A stretch of 64,000 nt of DNA from Silurus meridionalis. Its lineage: Eukaryota; Chordata; Actinopteri; Siluriformes; Siluridae. The stretch covers positions 12,108,990 through 12,172,989 of the forward strand of contig NC_060892.1 in the NCBI RefSeq assembly GCF_014805685.1. The letters run 5' to 3'. A model generated the notes under the pieces. That model did no database searches. It saw only the letters and a list, made by a program, of their open reading frames with translations, and was not told where the DNA came from. Position numbers and translations under genes: made by a program. Of the stretch, positions 12,493 to 39,930 are shown piece after piece. Position 1 is the stretch's first letter, and each line of letters begins with the position of its first letter.

Positions 12493-12857
12493 CACTGGGA
12501 ACTGCTTATGTTTTGTCTTACCTTCTTTTTTTTTAAAGCTTATTTTGTTTTAATGCTGAGATAAACAAATGTTCCTGTCTGTGTGTTTATTGTTGAATAA
12601 GTGCACTAAGTCGCCATTTTTATTTTTATTGTTTTGTAATAATTTATTTAATTGTCTCAGTGACATAGTTTTGAAAACTAGTTGTGTTACAAAAGAGTTC
12701 AACTGTAAAGAGGACAAGGACAAGGGCACAGCTTCTGCTGTATGCCTTCTAATAGAATCTTTATTAAGTTTTTATGTTCTTTTATTATACAGTGTTGGTA
12801 GCCCGATATATTTTATTTTTATTTTTTTACAAAAAATGAAATTGAATACTTTTAAAT

Positions 12858-12863
12858 AATAAA
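12858..12863 (+). other. PTH: Polyadenylation signal of PTH
   Basis: AATAAA 366 bases after the PTH stop codon, in an AT-rich 3' UTR; the first canonical hexamer after the stop. Confidence 0.6.
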
Positions 12864-13050
12864 GCACAATCAAATACGTTCTGCACTATTGAAGACTCTG
12901 TTTTGAGTGTTTTAAAATGCTTACAAATAAAAGTTTTAATATTATCACCAGAGAAATATACTGTTAAAGTAAATACATATTTAAAAAAAACTATAAATGT
13001 GAGCTCCACACGTTAATACTCAGGTATATGCGAGAGCGTCCGTTTGCAGT

Positions 13051-13060
13051 TCTCGCGAGA
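13051..13060. promoter_or_regulatory. TCTCGCGAGA motif, copy 1
   Basis: A perfect 10-bp palindrome. This motif is a known housekeeping promoter element of vertebrates, reported as the binding site of BANP. Its palindromy means that no strand is assigned. Confidence 0.75.
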
Positions 13061-13103
13061 GTTAACACGTTTAAAATTGTACTGGACCGGCGCTCTCTCC
13101 TGT

Positions 13104-13113
13104 TCTCGCGAGA
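13104..13113. promoter_or_regulatory. TCTCGCGAGA motif, copy 2
   Basis: A second perfect copy, 53 bp (start to start) from the first. It lies between copy 1 and the inferred exon 1 donor. Confidence 0.75.
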
Positions 13114-13192
13114 TTTTAACTCGGTTCTACGGTTATTTCCTGTCAGCAGTAGCAGTCAGACAGGATTGATTTTGGAAAATGCGGACGCAGAT

Positions 13193-16078
13193 GTGAGGCT
13201 TTTCATAATCTTATTTTGCTCCTCCATGACTTGGCTCTTTTATCAAAAAAACACTAACCTGAATACCAATGCGTATGGCACTATAGAGGTAATTTTTTTA
13301 CTTTGAATTTCGAGAAGACTTTTCATTGTTAGCTTTTGTGGTTTTGACTTTTCCCGTGACTCGAATTTCTTAATAAATGTGTGCTAACTTGCTAGCCTTG
13401 TAGCTCGTTTCTCGTCTCAGATACAGGAAGGCTACAGACATGTTCGACTCAACGCATCTGTCTGTTATGTAGCCTGATAGCTCAATAAGTTATTTTTATA
13501 TCTATTTACAAAGCTTCTGCCAAACTTTGTGGAGTGTGTGTATTTGAAGCTAGGTAGCTAACATTATCTGACGTTACCTGATTGAAGAAACATAGCTAAC
13601 CGACTAGCCAACTTAAATATCTTAAAGGTCTTTTATCACATTTTTTTTTGGTCTGAAAAAAAGAACGAAAATAAAATTTCAATAAATATTTCTTTATTTG
13701 CTAGATGCTCGGTACGTGACAACCTCCAGGATTGGGTAATGAAGTATATATCGTATCATATCGGTGACTGATGGTACCAGGTTTTGTCGAATTTAGGATT
13801 AAGAAAAAATATTTGGTTTTATTCAGACGTTATTTAGTGATAGGTAATATTGTCTAGCAGCTTGTCATTCTTCTTAATTAAATAGTTTAGATGACATTTA
13901 CTATCAAATTTTCTTTAGACTTGAACGATGCAGCTTGAAATCTTGTCTGATTGTCCTATAATAGGGTTGAGACATTCGATGAATGACACAGATGCAACAT
14001 TCATTCTATTTTTGCGAATAGAACATAGAGGATTTTAAAGATTTTAGAAAATAAAGCCAAGATTCAGCTTAGTTTAAGTGTAGAAAGTCGCTGAGGAAAC
14101 CCGTGTGTTGAGTCCATTGTGATGTACCTAATGTTAGTTATTGCCTAGACCAGGGGTCACCAACCTTTTTGAAACTGAGAGCTACTTCTTGGGTACCGAT
14201 TAATGTGATGGGCAACCAGTTTGATACACACAGTTTTCAGTTTGATCTGAAATAACAAATTTGCTCAATTTACCTTTTATTATATGTAATTATTAATAAT
14301 GATATTAATCTATGTGAAGACAGTGATCATGTTAATGATTTCTCATAATAAGTATCAACAATATAGGAAACAGCTATTTTTAGAAAAGGCCCACGGGCTA
14401 CTCATGTGGTCCCTGCGGTCCCCACGTTGGTGACCCCTGGCCTAGACAATGTGCGGATCACGAGCTTTATAAATCCTAGACACAAATAATTGCACTTTTT
14501 ATTTTGTTGGGGGAAACTAATCCTATCTAATTCACCTTTAAATAATAGACAGGAAATGAGTTATTCGACCTGGGTGTTTCTTTTGATGGTGTCATCCTAG
14601 TTCAGGTTTATACGGTGATCTGTTTCTAGAAGGAACAACTGATGATTCTGTGGCTTCCTTTGTGACCACACATTCATATGATCTGTAAAAACTAGTTAAG
14701 CAATACTGGGGACAAATACATTTGTCAACTGGTGTTTAAGGGAAGCTCCCTGAACCTAAAAAGCAAAGCGGTAAATAGGGCTTGTTTACTTAGTAATCTT
14801 TATTAATGGGTTGCACTTCCTTATTTTTTATTTATTTATTTATTTTTGCTTTGAATGATTAACTAAATGCCCACGCTTTGGGTTGTTTAATTTCAGACAA
14901 CTTGTATTAATCATTAGCTTACATTCAACTGATTGCGGTTATAAAATTGTTGTTGACAAAACCTTTCTGGGAAAGGAAAAAATGCATTCTCTTAAAGTTG
15001 CTAGATGTTGTTACATACTAATTTGAATTGATTGGATTGACTGCAGAGCGAAACATGAAAAGGATAATCATCTACATGCATAGGATAGAGTTTACATTAA
15101 AATAGTTATTTGACTTTGTGTGTTTTTTGAATGAAGACATTTTTGATAATGGACGCAAAAAAGTTATTTACTTAGGAAACAGTGGTTTTTTTTTTTTTTT
15201 TGTATATATTTTTGAATACAGTGTCTCTTATTATTTCTATTATGGATACAGACAGAAGAAGCAGCAAAAGAGAGTATTCAAGGAACAAGTCACAAAGGAA
15301 GAGGTGAAAAAATGTATTTACGTGTATAACAAATAAAATTCAAACAGAACCAAAGTAGCACACAAATGGGACAAAGGTTGAGTAATTGGTCACATATCTA
15401 AAACTTCTTCTCTATTCTAAATAATTAAATTTTTCTATTGGTTATATATAATGTTGATTGAAAGTGTATACATTATACGTCTGGACATTTCATACCCCAT
15501 CAATGCATTGTGTTTAGAATTTCAAAGAAGCAAACTATATTTACATTGCAGATCATTTCTGAAGTATTGTGTGAACCCGGATGTCGCCGGCATTTTTTTT
15601 TCTCTCCTCCCCTTTTATTGTTTGTGTATTTTTAGAAATCCCTGTAGATAGAAAGACATTCCTGGTATTTCCTGGTTTTTAAATGAAAACCCAAGGCCTA
15701 TGTTTACTGTATCAGGATTGAGAAGTGGCTGAGTGTTTAACCAAATATGCCTTTTTACAGATATATATGATTTATGACATTTCATTGCAGTATTAATTCT
15801 GACATCTAATTTATATTGTTTTAGATACTTGAAAATGCATACGTTTTAGTTTAATTTTTACTTTTGTTTATATTTAATTTGATTAAATAAAATATTTAAA
15901 TACATTTTTGGCAGCTTAAACTAAACATTTTTTTTATTTTTAATTTTTTTTTATTTAAGCATTCCTCATTTTCTGATATCAAATGACTGCTCTATGGATT
16001 GATAGCATTTTATTAAAGCTTAAATGTTAACTGATCACCTAGAATCATCAGATGTTTTATTTGTCTTCTCGTCCACAG
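13193..16078 (+). other. BTBD10 intron 1
   Basis: From the exon 1 donor to the acceptor GTCCACAG at 16071-16078. It is AT-rich and holds an hAT MITE (14151-14439). The in-frame TAA in the next exon makes an upstream coding exon unlikely. Short frames at 15118-15336 and 15451-15651 lack recognisable motifs. Confidence 0.5.
14151..14439. mobile_element. Short non-autonomous hAT-type element
   Basis: Bounded by CAGGGGTCACCAACCTTTTT and the inverse GTTGGTGACCCCTG, with a perfect 8-bp target duplication GCCTAGAC (14143-14150 and 14440-14447). It is inverted relative to the 593-bp relative at 2798-3390 and shares with it the terminal blocks, such as the AAACTGAGAGCTACTTCTTG block. It is non-coding and lies in BTBD10 intron 1. 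Confidence 0.85.
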
Positions 16079-16092
16079 AAGAGGCCCATTAA

Positions 16093-21874
<5,782 letters not shown>

Positions 21875-22530
21875 ATGCACACCTCTTCCTCCCCTCTGTT
21901 CTTCCTTTCCTCTCCTATAGCATGCTGCAGCATGGCGCGAGAGTGACACCGTTAACCAGATTGCCTTCTTTCACCTACTTTCGCAGCCTTAGAGCCTCAA
22001 CAAGCTAGTCTACTGTATTATGAAAATGTAAAAAAAAAAAAAAAAAGAGGGGACTCGATACTGGCATGGGCAGTGCTCTCCTGTTTTCTTTCTTTTTTTC
22101 TTACTTGACCAAAGGGGCGTTTTTTTTTTTTTTTGTTTTGAAAAGAAAAAAGCAACCTCACCTATTTTATAATTGGGCTCATTATTATTATTATTATTAT
22201 TATTACTTTTCCATTTTCATGATATTATTATTGCATTGATTTATTATAATTTTTGGTCTTATTTGTTTAAGGTTTTTTAATTTTAATTTTATATGTATCC
22301 TGGGTGGTGTCACTGTGTAACTATCATTAAAGTTTTTTTTTTTTTCTTTTTTTCCCAACTCAAAAAAAGCTCTTGTCAATCCCAGGTTGATGATTCCCCT
22401 CAAAAGCTCCTTTGTAGCTAAAGAAGTTGTTTGCCTGTTGAATGGATGCAGTGTTACATTTATGTGGTCAGAGTCCCACTGTTCAGAGCTTAAGTCATTG
22501 CATAAATAAAGTTATAACACACAGGCTTGT
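21875..22530 (+). other. BTBD10: BTBD10 3' UTR and polyadenylation region
   Basis: Sequence after the stop contains A- and T-runs, a TTA repeat (about 22187-22205), a weaker ATTAAA near 22326 and a canonical AATAAA at 22505-22510, probably the main signal. The true cleavage site cannot be fixed from sequence. Confidence 0.55.
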
Positions 22531-23440
22531 GTGGTAAACCTGACGCTGTTGTGCAGTTAGTGTAATATAATGTGCCTCAAAAATTAAAAGCTTCCAAAGC
22601 GGAAACTTGAGATTCTGTGCACTTGTGTGACACGAGCCAAAATAAACATTACATCAGCTGCTTTTGATAGCAAAGGTGGTGCCTTTTTTTGTTCTGTGTC
22701 AGCTGGTCCTCGGCATGCACTCACTAATCTCATACTATACTGCATCCACTGAGTGACATCCTGGTTATTAATTTGCTTATAAACACACATTTATAGAACA
22801 ATGCACTGAATATATATTTCACCCAGATGTGAAACCTAGCTGCAAGCATCATGTAAGCTGTAGCGTGCAGATGTTCATCTACAAGAATAAAGAAGGGCTA
22901 AAAACAGCACACTAGCCTTTGTAAAATGTTTAAAGCAGATTTCCCATGTCAGTTTGTTACTTCTGTTAAGAGTTATTCACTCAGCAGAATGAAGCAGTGG
23001 TCAAGACATGGTCATAGGTAATTGAGGAGATTATTAGTCTTAACAATCAACGGTAAATGGGAGCCACATAATCAGTGTCGGTGGTCATCTTGCAGCCTGA
23101 AATTGAAGTATTTTATGTGAGAACAAATAATTTATAGAGGAGCCTGAGAAATTTGTATACCCTTGTCATATGTTCAGGAACAATCTGATGTTATTCATTC
23201 CAGGGGAGGATTCAGCAACTAATGAGTATAATAGCTGTAATATGAACTACAAATGATTTCAAAACCAGTTGTTTGCAAAAGAAAAACTTTAGTACATAAG
23301 GAAATATGAGTTAAAATAAGGCAGTGCAGTAATGTTGGGGTTGCCTGTATAATAACCATATAGATATAATTTCTGAATCATCTAACACTTTTTTATTTAA
23401 AAAATATATCACAGCTCAAACAATACACATACATACAATT
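22531..23440. other. Convergent intergenic gap, nothing recognised
   Basis: AT-rich sequence between the inferred 3' ends of BTBD10 (+) and BMAL1 (-). No frame, repeat end or RNA gene was recognised. Confidence 0.4.
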
Positions 23441-23900
23441 TCTGAAAAACCTCATACACCCACAGGCCACTTTTATAGGAACACTTTTTATATGCAATCA
23501 TCCATTTAACCAATCATGTAACAGTAACACAATGCATAAAATTATGAAGATACCAGATAATCAACCAGGAACAGGTATGTGAGGCTACAGTATTCACAGA
23601 TTTGCAGAAAATGGACAGCTTCAGTTTTTCAAGCCCAAATTCCTGTATTTGGCTGATTGGAACAGAACCCAATGTGGTCGTTTGCTGCTGTACTCCAGTG
23701 CCATTAAGGTTCATTGCTGCTTTGAGAATGTTCATTTTTAAAAGCACTATTAAAAAAAAAAAATTCATTGAATATGTTCCAATATGTTTTTCTGCTCATC
23801 TTGACTGTAAAGAGTGGTCATTTCAGTTACTGTGACCTTCCTGTCACCTTGAGCCAGTCTGGCAATTCTCGTTTATTTTTTTCTTTTCTAAACTGAACAG
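23440..23900. mobile_element. Internally rearranged Tc1-like fragment
   Basis: The left part (CACTTTTATAGGAACACTTT, then AACCAATCATGTAACAGTAA and AATGCATAAAATTATGAAGA) resembles the 5' end of a common fish Tc1 family. Around 23845-23875, TTGAGCCAGTCTGGCAATTC resembles an internal transposase segment of the same family in the opposite sense. I read this as a deleted, scrambled copy; the assignment rests on remembered consensus wording. Confidence 0.4.
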
Positions 23901-24065
23901 CTTATCTGGGACCAAGAACCATGTCATTGTCAAAGGCTTTGGAATCACGTTTTTTTTTTTTACCCTGTTGTAATATTTGAGGTGAGTATAAACTGAAGCT
24001 CTCGATCTGCATCACTTTTTACTTTATGCTGCTAAAACATAATTGGCAAATGTGGAGATGTTCCT

Positions 24066-24071
24066 TTTATT
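24066..24071 (-). other. BMAL1: Candidate BMAL1 polyadenylation signal
   Basis: AATAAA on the minus strand, about 320 bases past the BMAL1 stop. Another hexamer lies further downstream near 23872. Either could be used. Confidence 0.4.
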
Positions 24072-24389
24072 GTGGTGGATAAGAGATTTCTGCATATAAT
24101 GGTGCCAAAAAATACAACAAAGCCTGTGCAATGTTGACAAAAGTGGAGAATTCCAGGGTTCCACTTTCTAGGCGCATAAAATTCCTGAAAGTTGACTAGT
24201 GTTGCTGGGAAGTGTATCTTAAATGTGTGTTAGAATATCCATGTAATTGTACAATATTAACACTTTCAATTTCATTTGTGTGTGAGGCTTTATGGAAAAA
24301 CATAGGCCTGATGATGGACAGATTGATAAAGCAGAGCGGTGCTCCCTCTTTCTTGTTCTAATACCTCCCCTGAAAGTGATACTCTACTC

Positions 24390-34785
<10,396 letters not shown>

Positions 34786-34895
34786 GAGATCATCTGCAAA
34801 AAAAAATTAAACTCCTATCGAAATTGTCTAATAACTGAAGCGCTGAACTGAAGAACAATAGAAATGGCATCATAAAATTTGCTTGCACAACTCAC

Positions 34896-34954
34896 CACAA
34901 AGATTCATAAGGACTGTCCTACTTAGACCATTTCAAGAAATCTTTGGCTGTAAA
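34896..34954 (-). other. BMAL1: BMAL1 non-coding exon 2
   Basis: A 59-nt segment with a strong acceptor (TTTCCTTGCAG) and a strong donor (TTGTG|GTGAGT) on the minus strand, 101 bases upstream of the first coding exon. It has no ATG-initiated frame that continues into the coding exon. It is inferred from splice-site strength and position. Confidence 0.6.
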
Positions 34955-36389
34955 CTGCAAGGAAAGAAGGCTCGAGTAAAACAGTGGGCATGATGTTTAA
35001 AGACAGAGTGAAAGTACATTTAATAGCAATATAAGCCTGTAGCCCAACCATAAGTAGAGTAAATGGCACAGTCATTAATGCTATTGAGGCATATCAAGAT
35101 AAATCAAAATATATATAATTATACATTTTTAAAAACATCATTTTATTTTAAGTTTTAACATTAGGGAAATCACCAAATAAGAAACAAACTGTGGTGTAAT
35201 TCAATAAGACAAAAAAAATTACATTGATAAACTGGAAAAGAAAATTGTACCATGCATGTACACCCCCAACCCCCTCCCCTCCCCCAAGACTTTCCAAATA
35301 CTGGAGACACCACCCATAAACACTCAATCAATAACACCAAATCAGCATATCGCTTCATCAAATCAGCAAAAACACACGCCACATGTTTACGTGTAATGTC
35401 CAAGATACAAATGCCCATGATATGGATGTTACTATAGAAACTAGATCCAATTAAAATCAGCACATTAATACCAACCTGAGATTTACTTTATAGACAGAGC
35501 TACTGTCAGAGCTGTTGTTATAGAAACACCTTCCAACCAATCATCTAATCTTGTAAATAAAAAAAAAAAATCTCCAAAGGTTTAACACAAGTGACCTTGA
35601 CATTTCAAAAGGAGTTTATTGCATACTATTAGCTAACGCTTTATTCTCACATATAAGACTTGATTGATCTGCTTTATTAAAGGCCTCAGGAAGGCATGTG
35701 AAATGCAGGTTATGAACTGCTGTCAGACTCATCTGCAGTGAGTCATCTCAGAATTGATTTTTAGTGTCCTATTTCCCATTTACTCCCTCGATATGTCACA
35801 GCCAATCCAGATCAGACAGAGCATCACGGTTTCACAACAGCGAATTAGAGACATAAGGTCCTTAGTGCACACAGATGAATGATTTCCTCCCTGTGACTCA
35901 TCCTTTTTTTACATTAGATCACTAGATATCAAATTCACTGTAAAACCTGAAAATAACAGTAGGTGTAGTTTCCGGTACTATAAGGCTGCAAATGTACTTC
36001 ACTATCACCACATGAATATGTTTGCCTGCATCACAGATTCACTTGCATATCTTATATACATCTGGATGATTAAAGGAGGCGAGCCAATACACATCTGTCC
36101 ATCTGTTTTCCATGTTCAACTGTAATGCTTAGTAAATCAAATCACAGGAAGGTTAAACAGACTAAGGAGCTTTGCTATGCTTTGAAACGTTCCATCATTT
36201 AAAAACCATCACCGTACATTAAAAAACTGTACTATTCTAAAAAGTCCAGAAGACTGTCAATCGAAGCAAAACTTACAGTACTTTAAAAAATGTAATCAGT
36301 ACCAAATACATTAAGAAAATCCTGTTGTGTTTAATAAGTAAATCTTACTTATTTAAAATATTAAATGAATGTGGACTAAAGAGATGGAC

Positions 36390-36720
36390 ACACTATATGG
36401 ACAAAAGCATATGGACACCTGATCATAAGATTTGTATGTGCTTTTTGAACATCCCATTCCACATAACCACAAATGGCTAGAAAATCCAGTGTTCTAATTC
36501 TTTTACATATTTCTAGCATTGCTTCAAATCTTAAATATGACCTGATTTCATCAACTGCATGACCGATGATGATTTTATAGCTTATATACTGTGTAGTAGC
36601 AGAGGATCTTTGGCAAAGACAAATGAAGATCGGCTCTTTATCACACTCATTCTTACACAAATCTCCATCTTTCTCAAGCAAAAGCAAATTAAATAACAAA
36701 TTTTCCTTTGAGTATTTGTT
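36390..36720. mobile_element. Truncated Tc1-like terminal fragment
   Basis: Begins ACACTATATGGACAAAAGCA and continues ACCTGATCATAAG and GAACATCCCATTCCACAT, typical wording of a fish Tc1 inverted-repeat end. No transposase or second terminus was recognised, and the right limit is uncertain. Confidence 0.5.
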
Positions 36721-38038
36721 TAATCATTACCCATTAATCATTATCTAATCACATCTGCTGAGAGACTTCAGGCTCTGAGACTCTTATCATATTAGAACAG
36801 GCTCTGGAGGCCTGTCGGGTAACAGGAAGTATTTTAAAAATGAATTTATAACAGCAGCCATATTCTAGTGAATAATAGAATACAGGTGAATATGATGTGC
36901 GAGTCAAATTATCCAACATTACAGCCCTGCTAGTGAACAAAAAAATGACAAAAGAGGCTGCTTGAATTAGCAGTAAGGAAATAAAAGCCAGCAAGGTGGA
37001 AATAAACCAAAAATGAAAGAGTGGAAAAGCAAAGCCTGGGAGAATGTAGGAAAGATAGATCATTTGCTTTTTTATTTTAAAGGCTAACCTAAAGTCTAAC
37101 CTAGCTGCTACTATATATTATATATGTGCTCAATATATAATATATTTCTTAAAAACACTGATATATGAACAAATTTAACCTCCTTAATTGGACTTTATGA
37201 AAAACAAAAATTCTCACTTATTTATCTTAAAGCATGTAATTAGTAGCTACTCTGTATTATCCAATAACTACAGTGAAACTAATAAATTAAGGCAGTTTTT
37301 TTTTCTTTTTTTACAAATTTTTGGGTTGTGAGATTAAATCAGTAGTCTTAGAATGCTTAATGTGATGAGCTCACTAGTATCTGAATTAGTGCCACTGCTA
37401 CTAAAAGCCAATCAATAAAAAAGTACCGGCAGTATCGAAAATCTCTTTTACATGCAAAATCTCTTTTGCTATGAACAAGAACATTCACCTCAAACTCAAA
37501 TGATCCAAACACAAATGACTCAATATGCTGCTTTGGCATTTAAATAGTTTCTCTAGACGTAACATTGCTAATATTACACCGAAAGCTTGAACACAGTAAT
37601 TTTCTCTAATTGTAGCTTTAATCTTCATCTGATAACCTATTATTGTACAGTCTAATATAGAATTCAACCAAGGTTTTATTTATGCATACTTTGTGTGCAC
37701 TGTGACAAGTCAAAATATTAAAAGACTGATGTCATCCTGCAGCCTTAACCTGATTTCTACATTACATACAGCCATCTATAATGTTAAGTTGTAAAAACTA
37801 AATCAAAACGTGTAATTACCCTGGTTCCAACCCTTAGTGTTGCCTCTCAACAAATGCATCCAGGTACTAACTTACAGAGAGAACACATAGTCATGACGCT
37901 TGCTAAATGTTGTATCAAATACAAAGCTAGTCACTAAAATGGTGAGAGCAAAAGAGACATGAAACATAAACATAACTTTGTCTACACATATTGTGCCGTA
38001 CACAGATCTGCACTAATATTTCCACATATATATATACA

Positions 38039-38462
38039 CAGTACAGACCAAATGTTTGGACACACCTTCTCATTCAAAGAGTTTTCTTTATTTTCATGAC
38101 TATGAAAATTGTAGAGTCACACTGAAGGCATCAAAACTATGAATTAACACATGTGGAATTATATACATAACAAAAAAGTGTGAAACAACTGAAAATATGT
38201 CATATTGTAGGTTCTTCAAAGTAGCCACCTTTTGCTTAGATTACTGCTTTGCACACTCTTGGCATTCTCTTGATGCCTACTTTGAAGAACCTACAATATG
38301 ACATATTTTCAGTTCACTTTTTAATTTTTTTGTTATGTATATAATTCCACGTGTTAATTCATAGTTTTGATGCCTTCAGTGTGACTCTACAATTTTCATA
38401 GTCATGAAAATAAAGAAAACTCTTTGAATGAGCAGGTGTGTCGAAACTTTTGGTCTGTACTG
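38039..38462. mobile_element. Tc1-like foldback element (internal deletion)
   Basis: Arms 38039-38226 and 38276-38462 are near-perfect inverse copies of about 187 bp, separated by only about 50 bp. Both ends read CAGTACAGACCAAA and inverse. The central sequence TTTGCTTAGATTACTGCTTT resembles the subterminal part of a widespread fish Tc1 family, so a full element has lost its transposase and kept two long inverted repeats. The transcript of this BMAL1 intron would form a long hairpin. Confidence 0.85.
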
Positions 38463-38514
38463 TATATATAATATATATAAACTTTTGGTCTGTACTGTAT
38501 ATATAATATATATA

Positions 38515-38569
38515 CAGTACAGACCAAAAGTTTGGACACACAAGGTGTGTCCAAACTTTGTCTGTACTG
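38515..38569. repeat. 55-bp palindrome of Tc1-type termini
   Basis: CAGTACAGACCAAAAGTTTG with GACACAC, a 3-bp centre, then the inverse (one base missing) ending CTGTACTG. It is the same terminus as the foldback element 50 bp away. A third solitary terminus lies at 38479-38497. TA-rich spacers separate them. Confidence 0.85.
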
Positions 38570-38599
38570 TATATATATACTGTGTATATACACACACCT

Positions 38600-38793
38600 T
38601 ACACACATATATATCAGCTTATGCACATTTTTCATTGCCATAGCCTTAACTATATACTTCTTGTACATTCTCAACAATGCCTGCACAATCTTTAACTGCC
38701 ATAGTCATATAACTATTTACTTGTTCACTTATAACTATTTACTTGCACATTTTTCACTGCTATAGCCTTTTTAGTTATTTGCTGTACATATAT

Positions 38794-38842
<49 letters not shown>

Positions 38843-38990
38843 ATAAATATATCATGCTGTATATATACTGTACTTACATATTTATCTGCACTTGTCAATT
38901 TGCACAATTACTACTATTTGCACATTTAGTAGATGCTAAACTGCATTTCGTTGTACCTGTACTAAGCAATGACAATAATAAATCAATCTA
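38600..38990 (+). mobile_element. L2-type LINE 3' end
   Basis: A tail reading CTACTATTTGCACATTTAGT, AGATGCTAAACTGCATTTCG, then GTACCTGTACTAAGCAATGA. This is the same end as the LINE fragment at 3904-4690, interrupted by a CA microsatellite (38797-38840). No coding part remains. Confidence 0.55.
38797..38840. repeat. (CA)n microsatellite
   Basis: 44 bases of uninterrupted CA inside the LINE 3' tail. Confidence 0.95.
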
Positions 38991-39587
38991 TCCATCCATC
39001 CATAAATGAAATAAACTGTAATACCAATGGTCATATTTTAAACTGCAGTGCCATTTAGGAGATGCAGCAGAATGATGAGAATGACATGATGGATGAGTAA
39101 GGCAGGATGATGAGTAAGATAGAATGAATAACAGATTTACAGATGGAGCACTGAAATTGAAGTCAGAGGGCAGCCACTTCTACAGCTACAAATCCGTATA
39201 CATTTATGCAAGCACGTCTGCACAGAAAATTGATATGTGTAATTGGGAATTGTGTGGCATGAGAAATATTCATCTCTTGATGGGCTCTATTGATGTATTA
39301 TTCAATTTAGAAAGAATTAACCACAGTTCTCTTGCTTCACAAATGCACTAAATGAACATTATACTTAACTAAACTATATAATTTTTCCCCAAAGAGAATA
39401 GTGTCCTTTTTATCTGCTATTCTATTCTACCACTAAGTCCACTTGCTTGGATTTATAAAGATACGCCGAGCGTTCTGTCTTCAGGCACAGACTTTTCACT
39501 CAATTCTATAAATCCTAGCACAGATTTACTTGGTAGATGTGTATACATACTTTCAAATCAGATAAAAAAAAATCTATACAATTCCTG

Positions 39588-39930
39588 TGCAGGGCTGTGT
39601 AGTCTTAGTTATAGTTATAGTCCTGTGTTTAGGTCTATGTTGTTTTAGTTCCTCTTGTGTGTAGGTCAGTGTAGGTTTAGTTATTCATGTGTAGGTCTGT
39701 GTAGACTTTGTAAGTCTATGTAATCTTAGCTAGTCCTGTGTGTAGGTCTGTTTCGTTTTAGTTAAGTCTTGCATAGGTATGTGTTGTTTAAGTTAGTCCT
39801 GTGTGTAGGTCTGTCTTGTTTTAGTTAGTCCTTCGTAGGGCTGTGCAATCTTAGTTAATCCTGTGTGTAGGTCTGTGTAGTATTAGATAAGTTCTGTCTA
39901 GTCTCATGTAGCTCTATGTTGTTTTACCTG
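39588..39930. repeat. Minisatellite, about 35-38 bp unit
   Basis: About nine degenerate tandem units built around GTCCTGTGTGTAGGTCTGTG and TTGTTTTAGTTA. It lies in the BMAL1 5' UTR intron. Units differ by substitutions and small indels, so it is old or slowly homogenised. Confidence 0.85.

Larger units (their letters stand above)
13025..13192 (+). promoter_or_regulatory. BTBD10: BTBD10 CpG promoter and non-coding exon 1
   Basis: A CpG-rich patch in AT-rich surroundings, without a TATA box, containing two TCTCGCGAGA palindromes. It is followed by a GCAGAT|GTGAGG donor with GT at 13193-13194, so a non-coding first exon probably ends at 13192. It lies about 160 bp beyond the PTH polyadenylation signal, so the two genes are close head-to-tail neighbours. 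Confidence 0.6.
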
